A stretch of DNA of 64,000 bases from assembly GCF_003985155.1 (NCBI RefSeq), contig NZ_ML133697.1, forward strand, positions 151,846 to 215,845. Reading direction: 5' to 3'. Position numbers and translations under genes: made by a program. The stretch is from Rhizobium vallis (GTDB lineage Bacteria > Pseudomonadota > Alphaproteobacteria > Rhizobiales > Rhizobiaceae). Under the pieces are notes generated by a model, which was not told the DNA's origin, did no database searches, and saw only the letters and a program-made list of their open reading frames with translations. This document shows positions 44,189 through 52,804 of the stretch, piece after piece (positions within the stretch are counted from its first letter, which is position 1; each line of letters begins with the position of its first letter).

Positions 44189-44521
44189 GTCAAAACCTCC
44201 GGGGCGGATTTGCCGATTATAGTTCCTAAACGAACCGCCCGCATCTTCGGATCAATGTCTATGCCTTGAATATCGTCGACGGGAAGCCAATTTTTTGTGT
44301 TCGGCTATGATGGAATAGGCTGTAACGAAAGGCTTCATCGAACCGTATATGATCGATGCGCACCGTGTCGTCCGCCCCGCAGCGTACCGGATTTGCCCTT
44401 CCCGGTAGTGACAGTCTCCGCCGATTGGATTAGGACAATTCCAAAAAGCAGCGTTGCCTAGCCCGCAAATCCACAGCCGCCCGCTTCGCCTGATGATTCC
44501 TAGATATCGAGGAAGACACCG
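44189..44521. promoter_or_regulatory. Divergent msrP-ilvD intergenic region
   Basis: This 333-bp gap separates divergent genes. Toward msrP there is a TATAAT (minus strand, 44221-44216). Toward ilvD I see no confident promoter, terminator or branched-chain-rich leader peptide. The ilvD ribosome site CGAGGAAGACACCG is at the end. Confidence 0.3.
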
Positions 44522-46360
44522 ATGCCAGCTTACCGTTCCAGAACCACGACCCACGGCCGCAACATGGCGGGCGCGCGCGGCCTTTGGCGCGCCACGGGCA
44601 TGAAGGATTCGGATTTCGGCAAGCCGATCATCGCCGTGGTTAATTCCTTCACCCAGTTCGTGCCCGGCCACGTGCATCTGAAGGATCTCGGCCAGCTCGT
44701 TGCCCGCGAAATCGAGGCGGCAGGCGGTGTCGCCAAGGAGTTCAACACGATCGCCGTCGATGACGGCATCGCGATGGGCCATGACGGCATGCTCTATTCG
44801 CTGCCCTCGCGCGAACTCATCGCCGACAGCGTCGAATATATGGTCAATGCCCATTGCGCTGATGCCATGGTCTGCATCTCCAACTGCGACAAGATCACCC
44901 CCGGCATGCTGATGGCGTCGCTGCGCCTCAATATCCCAACCGTCTTCGTTTCCGGCGGCCCGATGGAAGCTGGTAAGGTCGTGCTGCACGGCAAGACGCA
45001 CGCTCTCGACCTCGTCGACGCCATGGTCGCTGCTGCCGACGACAAGATCTCCGATGAAGACGTCAAGGTCATCGAGCGCTCGGCCTGTCCGACCTGCGGA
45101 TCATGCTCCGGCATGTTTACCGCAAATTCCATGAACTGCCTGACTGAAGCACTCGGCCTGTCGCTGCCCGGCAACGGCTCGACGCTCGCAACCCATGCCG
45201 ACCGCAAGCGCCTCTTCGTCGAGGCCGGCCATCTGATCGTCGATCTCGCCCGCCGCTATTACGAGCAGGACGACGTCAAGGCACTGCCGCGCACCATCGC
45301 CTCCAAACAGGCCTTCGAGAATGCCATGGCGCTCGATATCGCCATGGGCGGCTCGACCAACACGGTCCTGCATATTCTTGCCGCCGCCCATGAGGGCGAG
45401 GTCGATTTTACCATGGCCGATATCGACGCGCTGTCGCGCCGTGTGCCGTGCCTGTCGAAGGTTGCGCCCGCCAAGAGCGATGTTCATATGGAAGACGTCC
45501 ACCGCGCCGGCGGCATCATGTCGATCCTCGGCGAACTCGACAAGGGTGGCCTGCTGAACCGCGATTGCCCGACCGTTCATGCCGAGACGCTGGGCGATGC
45601 GATCGACCGCTGGGATATCACTCGCACCAACAGCGAGACCGTCCGCAAGTTCTATCGCGCCGCTCCCGGTGGCATTCCGACCCAGGTTGCCTTCAGCCAG
45701 GAGGCCCGCTGGGACGATCTCGACACCGATCGCCAGAACGGCGTCATCCGCTCGGTCGAGCATCCCTTCTCCAAGGACGGCGGTCTGGCCGTGCTCAAGG
45801 GCAATCTTGCGATCGACGGCTGCATCGTCAAGACAGCAGGCGTCGATGAATCGATCCTGAAATTTTCCGGTCCCGCCCGCGTCTTTGAAAGCCAGGATGC
45901 CTCCGTCAAGGCGATCCTTGCCAATGAGGTCAAGGCTGGCGACGTGGTCGTCATCCGCTACGAAGGCCCGAAGGGCGGCCCCGGCATGCAGGAAATGCTC
46001 TATCCCACGAGCTACCTGAAATCCAAGGGCCTCGGCAAGGCCTGCGCGCTCATCACCGACGGCCGCTTCTCCGGTGGCACCTCCGGCCTCTCGATCGGCC
46101 ATATCTCTCCGGAAGCGGCGAATGGCGGCATCATCGGTCTGGTGCGCGAAGGCGACATGATCGACATCGACATCCCGAACCGTACGATCAGCCTGCGTGT
46201 CAGCGAGGCCGAGCTCGCCGCCCGGCGCGCCGAACAGGACGGCAAGGGCTGGCATCCCACAGAAGTGCGCAAGCGCAACGTCACCACCGCGCTGAAGGCC
46301 TATGCTGCCTTTGCGACGAGCGCCGATCGCGGCGCCGTACGGGATCTGAACGCTCGCTGA
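44522..46360 (+). CDS. ilvD: Dihydroxy-acid dehydratase
   Basis: This 612-residue enzyme converts 2,3-dihydroxy-isovalerate or -methylvalerate to the 2-keto acids in Val/Ile/Leu synthesis. The Fe-S ligand candidates align with E. coli: Cys122 in CISNCDKITPGM and Cys195 in CPTCGSCSGM. The C-terminal KGGPGMQEML and TDGRFSGGTSG signatures are intact. It is monocistronic, followed by a terminator whose loop overlaps the next gene's stop codon. Confidence 0.97.
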   Translation: MPAYRSRTTTHGRNMAGARGLWRATGMKDSDFGKPIIAVVNSFTQFVPGHVHLKDLGQLVAREIEAAGGVAKEFNTIAVDDGIAMGHDGMLYSLPSRELIADSVEYMVNAHCADAMVCISNCDKITPGMLMASLRLNIPTVFVSGGPMEAGKVVLHGKTHALDLVDAMVAAADDKISDEDVKVIERSACPTCGSCSGMFTANSMNCLTEALGLSLPGNGSTLATHADRKRLFVEAGHLIVDLARRYYEQDDVKALPRTIASKQAFENAMALDIAMGGSTNTVLHILAAAHEGEVDFTMADIDALSRRVPCLSKVAPAKSDVHMEDVHRAGGIMSILGELDKGGLLNRDCPTVHAETLGDAIDRWDITRTNSETVRKFYRAAPGGIPTQVAFSQEARWDDLDTDRQNGVIRSVEHPFSKDGGLAVLKGNLAIDGCIVKTAGVDESILKFSGPARVFESQDASVKAILANEVKAGDVVVIRYEGPKGGPGMQEMLYPTSYLKSKGLGKACALITDGRFSGGTSGLSIGHISPEAANGGIIGLVREGDMIDIDIPNRTISLRVSEAELAARRAEQDGKGWHPTEVRKRNVTTALKAYAAFATSADRGAVRDLNAR

Positions 46361-46401
46361 GTCACCAGCGAACCTATTGGTTGAATGTCAGTTGCTTATC
46401 C

Positions 46402-46433
46402 AACCGGTCGCTTTCAAAGCGGCCGGTTGATGT
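46402..46433 (+). terminator. Terminator after ilvD overlapping a convergent gene end
   Basis: AACCGGTCGCTT (46402-46413) pairs with AAGCGGCCGGTT (46417-46428), one G-U pair, around a 3-nt loop; GATGTTTTT follows. The loop TCA is the stop codon of the leftward gene at 46414-46764, so the 3' arm encodes that protein's last residues. Confidence 0.75.
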
Positions 46434-46764
46434 TTTTATAGGTCTCGCCGAGCTGCTTCAGCCGTTCGTCATAGGCGGCCTTCAGGCAGGCGGCATCGGC
46501 CGCGCATTCCTGCCGCTTCTTCAGCCAGGCGGTCTGCTCATCCTGCAAGGTTCCGCGCGAGCCCATGGCCAGCAGACCGGAAAGCAGCTCAAAGGTTGTC
46601 GCCATCTTCACGTCAGCGTCGTTGAGTGCACGGTTGTCGCAGATTGCCTTTTCGTCGGGCTTCAAATCCTTCGCATCGCAATCGAAGCTGGCCGACCACG
46701 CAAAATCCGATACAGAAATCAGGATCGCTAAACCCAGGACGGTCGACATTGTCCGCGTCATCAT
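46414..46764 (-). CDS. Secreted LprI/DUF1311-like protein
   Basis: This 116-residue protein has a signal peptide (MMTRTMSTVLGLAILISVSD, cleavage near AWSAS at about 25). The mature part has four cysteines and the family pattern FDCDAKDLKPDEKAICDN ... WLKKRQECAADAACLKAAY. LprI-type domains include lysozyme inhibitors, but many members are uncharacterised, so only the family is claimed. AAGGGAAAATA precedes tandem ATGs at 46764/46761. Confidence 0.75.
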   Translation of the reverse strand: MMTRTMSTVLGLAILISVSDFAWSASFDCDAKDLKPDEKAICDNRALNDADVKMATTFELLSGLLAMGSRGTLQDEQTAWLKKRQECAADAACLKAAYDERLKQLGETYKNINRPL

Positions 46765-46786
46765 TATTTTCCCTTGTTGCCGCCGG

Positions 46787-47167
46787 TCAAACTAGCTTGC
46801 TGAGTGCCAGAGCCAGAAAGATGATGCAGGCGAGCCAAACGGCAAGGATGAAGATCAGACCGGCCCGGCTGGAAGGACGTTCGATGCGCCGTTCCGCTTC
46901 TACGCGAAGCTCGCTCATCACATCAAAAGGAACGAGCCGCACTGCCAGCATGATGCCGAGCGGCACGATCAGGAGATCGTCGAGATAGCCGAGCACGGGA
47001 ATAAAATCGGGGATGAGATCGATCGGCGATAGCGCATAGGCGGCAACGGCGCCGGCCACCGCTTTGGCGTGCCACGGCACGCGGGGATCTCGGGCGGCAA
47101 GCCACAGCGCAACGATGTCACGCTTCAGTGACTTCGCCCAGATTTTGGCTTTGGATATCAGTTGCAT
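46787..47167 (-). CDS. YkvA/DUF1232 membrane protein
   Basis: From the ATG at 47167, preceded by AGGAAGATTGGCC, the protein has 126 residues. The diagnostic DUF1232 segment is YALSPIDLIPDFIPVLGYLDD (about residues 46-66), flanked by a hydrophobic stretch, with a second C-terminal membrane helix. Function of the family is unknown. It is 22 bp upstream of the LprI-like gene and probably co-transcribed; it diverges from the protease gene. Confidence 0.85.
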   Translation of the reverse strand: MQLISKAKIWAKSLKRDIVALWLAARDPRVPWHAKAVAGAVAAYALSPIDLIPDFIPVLGYLDDLLIVPLGIMLAVRLVPFDVMSELRVEAERRIERPSSRAGLIFILAVWLACIIFLALALSKLV

Positions 47168-47311
47168 GGCCAATCTTCCTGAATCAAATTCACAATGACT
47201 TCAACCGGTTTCCAAGACGTCCCTTTGCCTTATTCTTCCATGCTTCCGCCCTCTTTCCTTTCTAGCGTCGGGCGCTACAACGTTGCTCAAGAGGATTCAA
47301 AAAGGATACCT

Positions 47312-48715
47312 ATGCAAGGCCTGATCACGCGCGCTTCCGCCTCGCTGTTCGCTCTCATGCTCGTTCTGCCGGCTGCGGCCGATGCGCAGACGGCAAAGAC
47401 CGTGCCCGAGAGCCAGATGCAGATGCAGCTCTCTTTCGCGCCGCTCGTCAAACAGACGTCGGGCGCCGTCGTCAATGTCTATGCGGAAAAGATCGTCCAG
47501 CGGCAGTCGCCCTTTGCCGGCGATCCCTTCTTCGAACAGTTTTTCGGCCAGCAGATGCCGAACCGTTCGGAGAAACAATCCTCGCTCGGTTCGGGTGTGA
47601 TCGTCGAGGCGAACGGCACTGTCGTGACCAACAATCACGTCGTTGAAGGCGCAGACGACATCAAGGTGGCGCTGTCGGATGGCCGCGAATTCCCCTGCAA
47701 GGTGGTGCTGCGTGATGACCGCGTCGATCTTGCCGTGCTGAAGATCGATACCAAGGAGAGCTTCCCGACGCTGCCGATCGGCAATTCCGATGCCGTGGAG
47801 GTCGGCGATCTTGTGCTGGCGATCGGCAATCCCTTCGGCGTCGGCCAGACGGTGACGAGCGGCATCGTCTCCGCGCTTGCCCGCAACCAGGTGGTGAGGA
47901 ACGAGTTCGGTTTCTTCATCCAGACCGATGCTTCGATCAATCCCGGCAATTCCGGCGGCGCGCTGATGAACATGAAAGGCGAATTGATCGGCATCAACAC
48001 GGCGATCTTCTCGCGCGGCGGCGGCTCGAACGGTATCGGCTTTGCCATCCCTGCCAATCTGGTCAAGGTCTTCCTCGCCTCGGCCGATGCCGGCGTCAAA
48101 TCATTTGAGCGGCCCTATGTTGGCGCGAGTTTCGATGCCGTGACCTCGGAAGTGGCCGAGGCGCTTGGGTTGAACAAGGCCCGCGGCGCGCTCGTCGTCA
48201 AGGTTTCGGAAGGCGGACCGGCCGCGAAGGCCGGGCTGAAGGCCGGCCAAATCGTCACCGCTGTCGATGGTATTTCCGTCGAACATCCCGACGCACTGCT
48301 TTACAGACTGACGACGGCGGGTCTCGGCAAATCGGTCAAGCTCACCGTCGTTGAAAACGGCCGCGAGCAGCAATTGCCGCTGACGCTCGACCGCGCCCCG
48401 GAAACCTCGCCGCGCGACCAGCGCACGATCGGCGGCCATACGCCCTTTACCGGCGCCGTCGTCGAGAACCTGTCGCCACGGGTCGCCGACGAACTGCGCA
48501 TGCCGTCGGAATCGGCAGGCGTCGTCGTATCCGAGGTGAAGCAGGATTCGCCTGCCGCCCGTCTCGGTTTTGAGCCGAAGGATATCATCGTCTCGATCAA
48601 CGGCACCAACGTGAAGTCGACCAGCGAACTGTCCGAAATCGCCGATGGCGACCCCGGCCTCTGGCGGGTGGAGATCGAGCGCGACGGTCAGCGCATCCGG
48701 CAGTTCTTCCGATGA
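47312..48715 (+). CDS. DegP/DegQ-type periplasmic serine endoprotease (Do family)
   Basis: From the ATG at 47312, preceded by AAAAAGGATACCT, the protein has 467 residues with a signal peptide (cleavage near ADAQ at about 26). The trypsin-like triad is His109 (TNNHVVEG), Asp139 (DRVDLAVL) and Ser214 (NPGNSGGAL). Two PDZ domains follow (about 265-360 and 375-467). It should degrade or hold misfolded envelope proteins. An upstream in-frame start at 47195 lacks signal-peptide character. Its stop overlaps the rarA ATG by 4 nt. Confidence 0.92.
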   Translation: MQGLITRASASLFALMLVLPAAADAQTAKTVPESQMQMQLSFAPLVKQTSGAVVNVYAEKIVQRQSPFAGDPFFEQFFGQQMPNRSEKQSSLGSGVIVEANGTVVTNNHVVEGADDIKVALSDGREFPCKVVLRDDRVDLAVLKIDTKESFPTLPIGNSDAVEVGDLVLAIGNPFGVGQTVTSGIVSALARNQVVRNEFGFFIQTDASINPGNSGGALMNMKGELIGINTAIFSRGGGSNGIGFAIPANLVKVFLASADAGVKSFERPYVGASFDAVTSEVAEALGLNKARGALVVKVSEGGPAAKAGLKAGQIVTAVDGISVEHPDALLYRLTTAGLGKSVKLTVVENGREQQLPLTLDRAPETSPRDQRTIGGHTPFTGAVVENLSPRVADELRMPSESAGVVVSEVKQDSPAARLGFEPKDIIVSINGTNVKSTSELSEIADGDPGLWRVEIERDGQRIRQFFR

Positions 48716-50028
48716 GCAATGATCTCTTCGCGCCGCGTGTTCCGGAGGAGGTCGCCGCCAGGCGGCCGCTTGCCGACCGGCTGCGGCCGAAGACCCTTGC
48801 CGAAGTCACCGGTCAGGAACACCTGACCGGCGAGGACGGCGTGTTGAGAAGGATGATCGAAAGCGGTTCGCTCGGCTCGATGATCTTCTGGGGCCCGCCA
48901 GGGACCGGCAAGACGACGGTGGCGCGGCTGCTATCGGGCGAGGCAGGCTTGGCTTTCGAGCAGATATCGGCGATCTTTTCTGGCGTTGCCGATCTGAAGA
49001 AGGTGTTCGAGACGGCCCGCCTACGGCGTATGGACGGCCGCCAGACGTTGCTTTTCGTCGATGAAATCCACCGTTTCAACCGCGCCCAGCAGGACAGTTT
49101 CCTGCCCGTCATGGAGGATGGCACCGTCATCCTCGTCGGCGCCACCACCGAGAACCCGTCCTTCGAACTCAACGCCGCTCTCCTGTCGCGCGCCCGTGTC
49201 CTCACTTTCAAGTCGCATGACGAGGAGAGCCTCGAGGAGCTCTTGAAGCGCGCCGAGACGATCGAGCAGAAGCCGCTGCCGCTGACGGAAGAGGCGCGCG
49301 CCAGCCTGATCCGCATGGCAGATGGCGACGGCCGCGCCGTGCTGACGCTCGCCGAAGAGATCTGGCGCGCAGCGCGCGACGGCGAAAGCTTCGACACGGA
49401 AGGCCTGACGCGCATCGTCCAGCGCCGCGCCCCGGTCTATGACAAGGCGCAGGACGGTCACTACAATCTGATCTCGGCGCTGCATAAATCCGTGCGCGGC
49501 TCGGACCCGGATGCCGCGCTCTATTACCTCGCCCGCATGTTCGATGCCGGCGAGGATCCGCTTTATCTCGGTAGGCGGCTCGTGCGCATGGCGGTGGAGG
49601 ATATCGGCCTTGCCGATCCTCAGGCACTGGTCATCTGCAACGCCGCCAAGGATGCCTACGAGTACCTCGGCTCGCCAGAGGGCGAACTGGCGCTGGCGCA
49701 AGCCTGCGTCTATCTCGCCACCGCGCCGAAATCGAATGCCGTTTACACCGCTTTCAAGGCCGCCAGCCAAGCCGCAAAGCAGAACGGTTCGCTGTTGCCG
49801 CCCAAACACATCCTCAATGCGCCGACGAAACTGATGAAGGGCGAGGGATACGGCGAAGGCTATCGCTACGACCACGACGAGCCGGACGCTTTTTCCGGCC
49901 AGGATTATTTCCCGGAGAAGATGGGCCGCCAGATCTTTTACGATCCGCCGGAGCGCGGTTTCGAGCGCGATATCCGCAAGCGGCTGGAATGGTGGGCGAA
50001 GCTTCGCAAGGAGCGCAATCCGCGTTGA
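48712..50028 (+). CDS. rarA: Replication-associated recombination protein RarA (MgsA)
   Basis: This 438-residue AAA+ ATPase is related to clamp loaders and acts at stalled forks. Walker A is GPPGTGKTT (residues 61-69) and Walker B LLFVDEIH (113-120); the family signature HRFNRAQQDSFLP follows, and the C-terminal tetramerisation domain is complete. The ATG lies in the protease stop (ATGA), so the unrelated genes are translationally coupled. Confidence 0.95.
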   Translation: MSNDLFAPRVPEEVAARRPLADRLRPKTLAEVTGQEHLTGEDGVLRRMIESGSLGSMIFWGPPGTGKTTVARLLSGEAGLAFEQISAIFSGVADLKKVFETARLRRMDGRQTLLFVDEIHRFNRAQQDSFLPVMEDGTVILVGATTENPSFELNAALLSRARVLTFKSHDEESLEELLKRAETIEQKPLPLTEEARASLIRMADGDGRAVLTLAEEIWRAARDGESFDTEGLTRIVQRRAPVYDKAQDGHYNLISALHKSVRGSDPDAALYYLARMFDAGEDPLYLGRRLVRMAVEDIGLADPQALVICNAAKDAYEYLGSPEGELALAQACVYLATAPKSNAVYTAFKAASQAAKQNGSLLPPKHILNAPTKLMKGEGYGEGYRYDHDEPDAFSGQDYFPEKMGRQIFYDPPERGFERDIRKRLEWWAKLRKERNPR

Positions 50029-50059
50029 GGCGCTGTGCCTGTTCGGTTGGTGAAGGGGC

Positions 50060-50734
50060 TCAGCCGCCAAGAGCGATCGCTATTGCAACCAGAAGCAATC
50101 CGAGACAAGTCATCGTCATCCCTGCATAAAACGGCCTGCCTCCTGAAAACGTGGCCCACGCATAGCCCGTCACAAATAGTAGCATGATGAGAAACAGGTT
50201 GCTGATTCTCAGAGCAAAGTGCGCATTGTCGATGAAAATGAAAGGGGTCACTGCCGGAATGGAGGTGGCAGAAACCAAAAAGAAGATCGCGATTGCGGCA
50301 AACAGATCACCTTTCGATAGGGACACTTTCACAGGATCGGCCCGAGATGCGAGCGTCAGGAGTGATCGATAGAGGGCGTCGGCATCGGCCGCCTTTCCAG
50401 AAAATGGTGCTTCCTCGATCGGGAATTCTTTCGCGAGCACCATGAGCGCCACAGATTCGCTTTTGGCGGCTTTGATTTGCCGAAAAAGGCGCAGCCGTCT
50501 GCTCTTGTAAAACGTCGTCCCCAGAATGAACAACACGGCATCAATGATCCCCCAAGCGACGTTGCATCCGATTGTTGCGACGATCAACTCATGGACATCC
50601 AACCCTTCATTTTCAAAAACAAGCCTCGAGCCCACCGTCCATGTCAGCGCCATGATCAATCCGAAAAGGACTTCGCCGAGCGCATCGCCGGGATCGATGA
50701 TATTGGTGATATGACCGATCGGGTTCGAAGTCAT
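50060..50734 (-). CDS. VIT/CCC1-like integral membrane protein
   Basis: This 224-residue protein has about five hydrophobic segments. The N-terminal part (DALGEVLFGLIMALT and TIGCNVAWGIIDAVLF) resembles the first helices of the vacuolar iron transporter/CCC1 fold. A charged central region (about residues 75-130) separates it from three C-terminal helices. Metal-ligand residues of true VIT proteins are not obvious, so transport function is uncertain. No strong ribosome site precedes the ATG at 50734. It converges on rarA. Confidence 0.6.
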   Translation of the reverse strand: MTSNPIGHITNIIDPGDALGEVLFGLIMALTWTVGSRLVFENEGLDVHELIVATIGCNVAWGIIDAVLFILGTTFYKSRRLRLFRQIKAAKSESVALMVLAKEFPIEEAPFSGKAADADALYRSLLTLASRADPVKVSLSKGDLFAAIAIFFLVSATSIPAVTPFIFIDNAHFALRISNLFLIMLLFVTGYAWATFSGGRPFYAGMTMTCLGLLLVAIAIALGG

Positions 50735-50984
50735 GGACTGTCCCCAGGTGATGAAGATAGTAGTCTGCTGTTCGTCGCTCCGCGATCAGAGCATGAATGG
50801 GGCGCCGACTTGCAGCTGGCGCAGGGTGAGCCGCGCGAGTGGAGAATTGTGACCGACCTCGCGGCTTGATTCATTGATTGCGATCAAGATCGGAACAATC
50901 GGGCGTTTCGTGATCAACGTTTTTTGGCAGAGCATGTTCTGCGCTTGCCCTTGCGCGACCGAAAGATGCGCGGTGCTGCAACGT

Positions 50985-51296
50985 TCAGGAGGGCGGCGAC
51001 ATCTTCTGATTTGCAGGAGCGGCGATCACCTTGACGGCGGATTCCGCAAGCCCGTGATGGCCCTCCATGTCGACGACCACGTGCCAGTGGCCGCTTTCAG
51101 GAACGGCGAGCTTGACCGGCGATTTGCGCGCCACGCCGCCGATATATTTGAAATCGAGAACTTCGGTGAAGCGCTGGAAATTCGGCGCCGTCATCAGACG
51201 AACATTGTTCACCGCATTCAACGACACCTCGATGATCGTCCCGGCGCGTTGTTCCCTAAGATCATAATGGGTGAAGCGGAAATTCGGTTTCGACAT
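50985..51296 (-). CDS. DUF1883 domain protein
   Basis: This 103-residue cytosolic protein contains the DUF1883 pattern FRFTHYDLREQRAGTIIEV, NVRLMTAPNFQRF and WHVVVDMEGH. The family is common in proteobacteria and sometimes fused to other domains, but its function is not established. It stands alone; the 250-bp stretch between it and 50734 holds nothing I can support. Confidence 0.75.
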   Translation of the reverse strand: MSKPNFRFTHYDLREQRAGTIIEVSLNAVNNVRLMTAPNFQRFTEVLDFKYIGGVARKSPVKLAVPESGHWHVVVDMEGHHGLAESAVKVIAAPANQKMSPPS

Positions 51297-51388
51297 CGGT
51301 CCCGTGGAGTCTGAAATCTTTATGACAAGATTTTACCAGCATGTCGGTTAATGAAAAGTTGGAAATCGGCCGTCCGCCCATCAGCGTT

Positions 51389-51422
51389 CTCCCGCGGCGT
51401 GGAAACGGCGGGAGAACGGCAA
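51389..51422. other. Strong hairpin without U-tract
   Basis: CGTTCTCCCGC and GCGGGAGAACG pair perfectly (11 bp) around a 12-nt loop, just downstream (minus strand) of two tiny ORFs. No T-tract is present in either direction, so its role is unclear. Confidence 0.5.
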
Positions 51423-51425
51423 GAT

Positions 51426-51494
51426 TTAACGGAAACGCGCTTCACCGCGGGCAACCGGCGTGAACTCGACTTTGCCGTTTGCCCCGATGGACAT
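51426..51494 (-). CDS. Possible 22-codon ORF coupled to the gene before it
   Basis: An ATG at 51494 shares one base with the stop of the 48-residue ORF (TGATG) and reads MSIGANGKVEFTPVARGEAR plus two residues. Codon use looks coding, and a strong hairpin follows. It could be a microprotein or the remnant 3' end of a larger gene. Confidence 0.25.
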   Translation of the reverse strand: MSIGANGKVEFTPVARGEARFR

Positions 51495-51640
51495 CAGAGC
51501 GCGGAATAGACGATGTAGAGCTCGATGCAGGCAAGCACGACGCCGAAGACGAACAGCGCCCGCGCGGTGCGTTTCTCGCGCATCTGCCGGCTGCTGCTGT
51601 GCGGGCGAAGCGGGTGGAAGGCAGACATCACATTTCGCAT
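51494..51640 (-). CDS. Small single-pass membrane protein, 48 aa
   Basis: From the ATG at 51640 the frame encodes a basic N-terminus (MRNVMSAFHPLRPHSSSRQM) and one C-terminal membrane helix (ARALFVFGVVLACIELYIVY). AAAGG lies about 9 bases upstream. A longer frame to 51808 has no ribosome site. The tail-anchored pattern favours a real membrane microprotein, but no family is recognised. Confidence 0.45.
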   Translation of the reverse strand: MRNVMSAFHPLRPHSSSRQMREKRTARALFVFGVVLACIELYIVYSAL

Positions 51641-51823
51641 GGCATTTGACCTTTGCAATGATGACAAGAGCCTACTGCCGGCTGCGATAGGAAATCCATT
51701 CGGGGCGGGGGGCGAAAATATAGGAATGGCATAAAGGCCGATGGCAGAAATTTCGACGCGCGGTGTCGGGAAGGGATCACCACCGCCGTCCTTGCAGCAT
51801 CGATGCAAATATGGAGCAAGGAC

Positions 51824-52768
51824 ATGTCGAAGACGACGTTGATTTCGATGATCGCAACAGCTGCTGCATTCCTGGCCACGCCGGATATATCAGCCGCCGG
51901 CGGCGCGCCTGTAATCGAAGACAATAAGGCGATAGCGCCGATTGTCCGGAAGGGAAGCGTGCCGGTCAACGGCATCGATTATTATTACGAGATCCGTGGC
52001 GAGGGCGAACCGCTGCTTCTTCTTCATGGCGGCCTCGGGCAGATCGAGATGTTCGCACCCGTCATGCCTATTTTCACGGACCACCGGCAGGTGATCGCCG
52101 TCGACCTGCAGGGCCATGGCCGCACGCCTCTCGGCAATCGGCCGATCGAGCTGCCGGCAATCGGCGCCGATCTCGCGATCCTCGTGAAGCAGCTCGGCTA
52201 CGACAAGCTCGATGTCTTCGGCTATTCCTTTGGCGGCGGCGTGGCGCTGAACATGGCGGCGAACGCGCCGGACAGGGTGCGCCGGCTGGTGATACTCTCG
52301 GCCCCCTATGCGCAGAACGGCTTCTTCCCGGAGATGCTGCCGCAGCAGGCGGCAGTGGGCGCCGCTATGGCCGAGATGATGAAGGACACGCCGATGTTCC
52401 TTTCCTATAAGGCGGTAGCTCCTGACGTTTCGGAATTTCCGAAACTTCTGGATGCGATGGGGGCGCTGATGCGCGAACCGATCGACTATAGCGATGCCGT
52501 CGCGAAACTGACCATGCCGGTCATGCTGATGTACGGCGATGCCGACATGATCCGCCCCGAGCATATGATCGATTTCTATCACAAGCTCGGCGGCGGTCTG
52601 CGCGATGCAGGCTGGATGCGGGAAAACATGTCGAAGAACCGGCTGGCGATCCTGCCCGATCTCACCCACTACGAGACCTTCGCCTCGCCACTGATGGCGA
52701 ATATGGCGATGACCTTCCTCGATGGCGGCGACAAGGCCCCGAACTGGGCCGAGCAGGTCGGAAAATAA
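51824..52768 (+). CDS. Exported alpha/beta hydrolase
   Basis: From the ATG at 51824 (MSKTTLISMI) the protein has 314 residues with a signal peptide (cleavage near ISAAG at about 26). The oxyanion motif LLLLHGGLGQ, nucleophile elbow GYSFGG, acid strand LMYGDADMI and the final histidine in DLTHYET are all present, so the catalytic machinery is complete. Substrate unknown. ATG 51803 is an in-frame alternative; GGAGCAAGGA lies between them and favours 51824. Confidence 0.85.
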   Translation: MSKTTLISMIATAAAFLATPDISAAGGAPVIEDNKAIAPIVRKGSVPVNGIDYYYEIRGEGEPLLLLHGGLGQIEMFAPVMPIFTDHRQVIAVDLQGHGRTPLGNRPIELPAIGADLAILVKQLGYDKLDVFGYSFGGGVALNMAANAPDRVRRLVILSAPYAQNGFFPEMLPQQAAVGAAMAEMMKDTPMFLSYKAVAPDVSEFPKLLDAMGALMREPIDYSDAVAKLTMPVMLMYGDADMIRPEHMIDFYHKLGGGLRDAGWMRENMSKNRLAILPDLTHYETFASPLMANMAMTFLDGGDKAPNWAEQVGK

Positions 52769-52804
52769 GCGAAGGCGGCCAGGCTTCTCCCGGCAACCTT
52801 GCCA

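Noticed and set aside
44349..44408. 19-codon ORF before ilvD as a possible branched-chain attenuation leader peptide
   Set aside because: It has no ribosome site, no run of Leu/Ile/Val codons, and no terminator hairpin follows.
50892..50921. GGAAC followed by CGTT as an EcfG-type general stress promoter
   Set aside because: The spacing is 21 bp, not 16-17, and no gene starts nearby on that strand.
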